64,000 bases of DNA from Sphingobacterium sp. SGG-5 (lineage in GTDB: Bacteria > Bacteroidota > Bacteroidia > Sphingobacteriales > Sphingobacteriaceae): positions 62,001 to 126,000 of the forward strand of contig NZ_JAAKGO010000009.1 in NCBI RefSeq assembly GCF_011043525.1, read 5' to 3'. The translations under genes were made by a program, and so were the position numbers. A model generated the notes under the pieces. It had not been told where the DNA came from. It was given only the letters and a program-made list of their open reading frames with translations, and made no database searches. Each line of letters begins with the position of its first letter. The stretch's first letter is position 1. Positions 63,231 through 64,000 of the stretch are shown piece by piece.

Positions 63231-63266
63231 TAGCAGAGAGCTTAACGTTGCAATAGTAAATATAAC

Positions 63267-63304
63267 AAAAAAGTCCTTACAAGATTTTTTGTAAGGACTT
63301 TTTT
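63267..63304. terminator. Terminator between sdhB and the kinase gene
   Basis: AAAAAAGTCCTTAC (63267-63280) and GTAAGGACTTTTTT (63291-63304) form a perfect 14-bp stem with a ten-base loop. It lies just after the sdhB stop on the minus strand, with flanking A/T runs suited to termination. Confidence 0.9.
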
Positions 63305-63323
63305 AGTACCATTTGTGATAAGA

Positions 63324-64000
63324 CTAACTGTGAACGTCTTCCTGACGGAATATTTTAGCATTCAGATATTCCCGATTTAGTCTTGCAATATTCGTTAATT
63401 TAATACCTACCGGACATTCTGCTTCACAGGCACCTGTATTGGTACAGCTACCGAAGCCCTCCTTATCCATCTGATCGACCATCGCCTGTGCACGCTCGTA
63501 ACGTTCTGTCTGACCCTGTGGAAGTAGGGCAAACTGCGATACCTTTGCGGAAACAAAGAGCATAGCCGAAGCATTTTTACATGCCGCAACACAAGCACCA
63601 CATCCGATACATGTCGCTGACTCGAAAGCCTCATCAGCAATACGCTTAGGAATAGGTATAGTATTGGCATCCGGTACACCACCTGTATTCACGTTGACAT
63701 AGCCTCCCGCTTGTTGTATACGGTCGAACGCCGTGCGGTCGACGGCTAAATCTTTCAATACAGGGAAGGCTGCGGCACGCCAAGGTTCGATAACGATGGT
63801 TTGCCCATCGTGAAAGCTTCGCATATGCAGCTGACATGTCGTTGTTCCTTCCTTAGGTCCGTGTGGCCGGCCGTTAATGACCAGCGAACACATACCACAG
63901 ATACCTTCGCGGCAATCGTGGTCAAAATATATAGGATCTTCACCTTTACGGGTCAAATCTTCATTCACAACATCCAACATTTCCAAGAAAGACATATCGT
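63324..64000 (-). CDS. sdhB: Succinate dehydrogenase/fumarate reductase iron-sulfur subunit (5' end beyond window)
   Basis: The frame stays open to the right edge, so the N terminus is missing; the visible start ATG at 63995 is internal ([13 protein letters not shown] is a core block of the family). The [2Fe-2S] cysteines lie in CREGICGMC and CQLH, the [4Fe-4S] cluster in [12 protein letters not shown], and the [3Fe-4S] cluster in [15 protein letters not shown]. It passes electrons from the flavoprotein SdhA to quinone, in the citric-acid cycle and respiratory chain. sdhA and sdhC should lie to the right. Confidence 0.96.
   Translation of the reverse strand, partial: DMSFLEMLDVVNEDLTRKGEDPIYFDHDCREGICGMCSLVINGRPHGPKEGTTTCQLHMRSFHDGQTIVIEPWRAAAFPVLKDLAVDRTAFDRIQQAGGYVNVNTGGVPDANTIPIPKRIADEAFESATCIGCGACVAACKNASAMLFVSAKVSQFALLPQGQTERYERAQAMVDQMDKEGFGSCTNTGACEAECPVGIKLTNIARLNREYLNAKIFRQEDVHS

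Overview
The window is a chromosomal segment of a Bacteroidota bacterium, most likely of the Sphingobacteriaceae. Pointers to this are a SusC/SusD pair, a hybrid two-component sensor, a type IX secretion (T9SS) type-B cargo with a PorP/SprF-like partner, TAnnTTTG-type -7 promoter boxes, weak Shine-Dalgarno sequences and clade II (Sec-type) nitrous oxide reductase genes. No phage, insertion sequence, integrase or CRISPR array was recognised.

Layout. (1) 1-6.5 kb: a nos cluster on the minus strand (c-type cytochrome, nosZ, a membrane protein, nosL, nosD running off the left edge), with a divergent Crp/Fnr-type regulator and a 12-TM His-rich membrane protein. The shared intergenic region carries candidate operator repeats. 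(2) 6.5-9.75 kb: a 59-residue basic ORF and tRNA-Cys, two paralogous outer-membrane beta-barrel proteins, and a 1.2 kb gene-free stretch full of repeats: a 42-bp minisatellite, long hairpins, a duplicated intergenic element, and one copy of a structured 68-bp element whose other copy lies inverted at 6.94 kb. (3) 9.75-21.7 kb: housekeeping genes: lipA, a YjjG-type HAD phosphatase, a histidine kinase/response regulator pair, hemE, hemJ, an aldehyde dehydrogenase, ribBA, an LptF/G-type permease, a START-like protein, tRNA-Met and a ClC chloride channel.

(4) 21.9-57.1 kb: a large sulfated-glycan utilization locus. Its plus-strand part holds SusC, SusD, a 1724-residue beta-helix T9SS cargo, a PorP/SprF-like protein, two FAD-dependent oxidoreductases, a Gfo/Idh/MocA oxidoreductase, five distinct sulfatases, a hybrid sensor/regulator and two tandem clan GH-A-like putative glycoside hydrolases. 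A convergent minus-strand arm has a GH2 enzyme, an SGNH hydrolase and a small secreted helical protein. As inferred, SusCD and the beta-helix protein capture the glycan at the cell surface, periplasmic sulfatases and hydrolases strip sulfate and cleave it, oxidoreductases act on released sugars, and the hybrid sensor induces the locus. No polysaccharide lyase is visible and the substrate cannot be named from sequence.

(5) 57.3-64 kb: tRNA-Val beside a 38-bp near-copy of the 3' end of the ClC gene, a lipocalin-like secreted protein, a C1-family (bleomycin hydrolase-like) peptidase, a 1252-residue NtrY-like sensor kinase and the 3' part of sdhB running off the right edge.

Most unusual items: the SusCD plus T9SS-cargo plus PorP arrangement with a recombination-prone 1.2 kb internal duplication, the pair of possibly unclassified GH-A-like enzymes, the twin FAD oxidoreductases among sulfatases, the structured repeat family with apparently compensated stems, the in-frame 42-bp minisatellite, and the ClC tail fragment beside a tRNA with an atypical anticodon loop.
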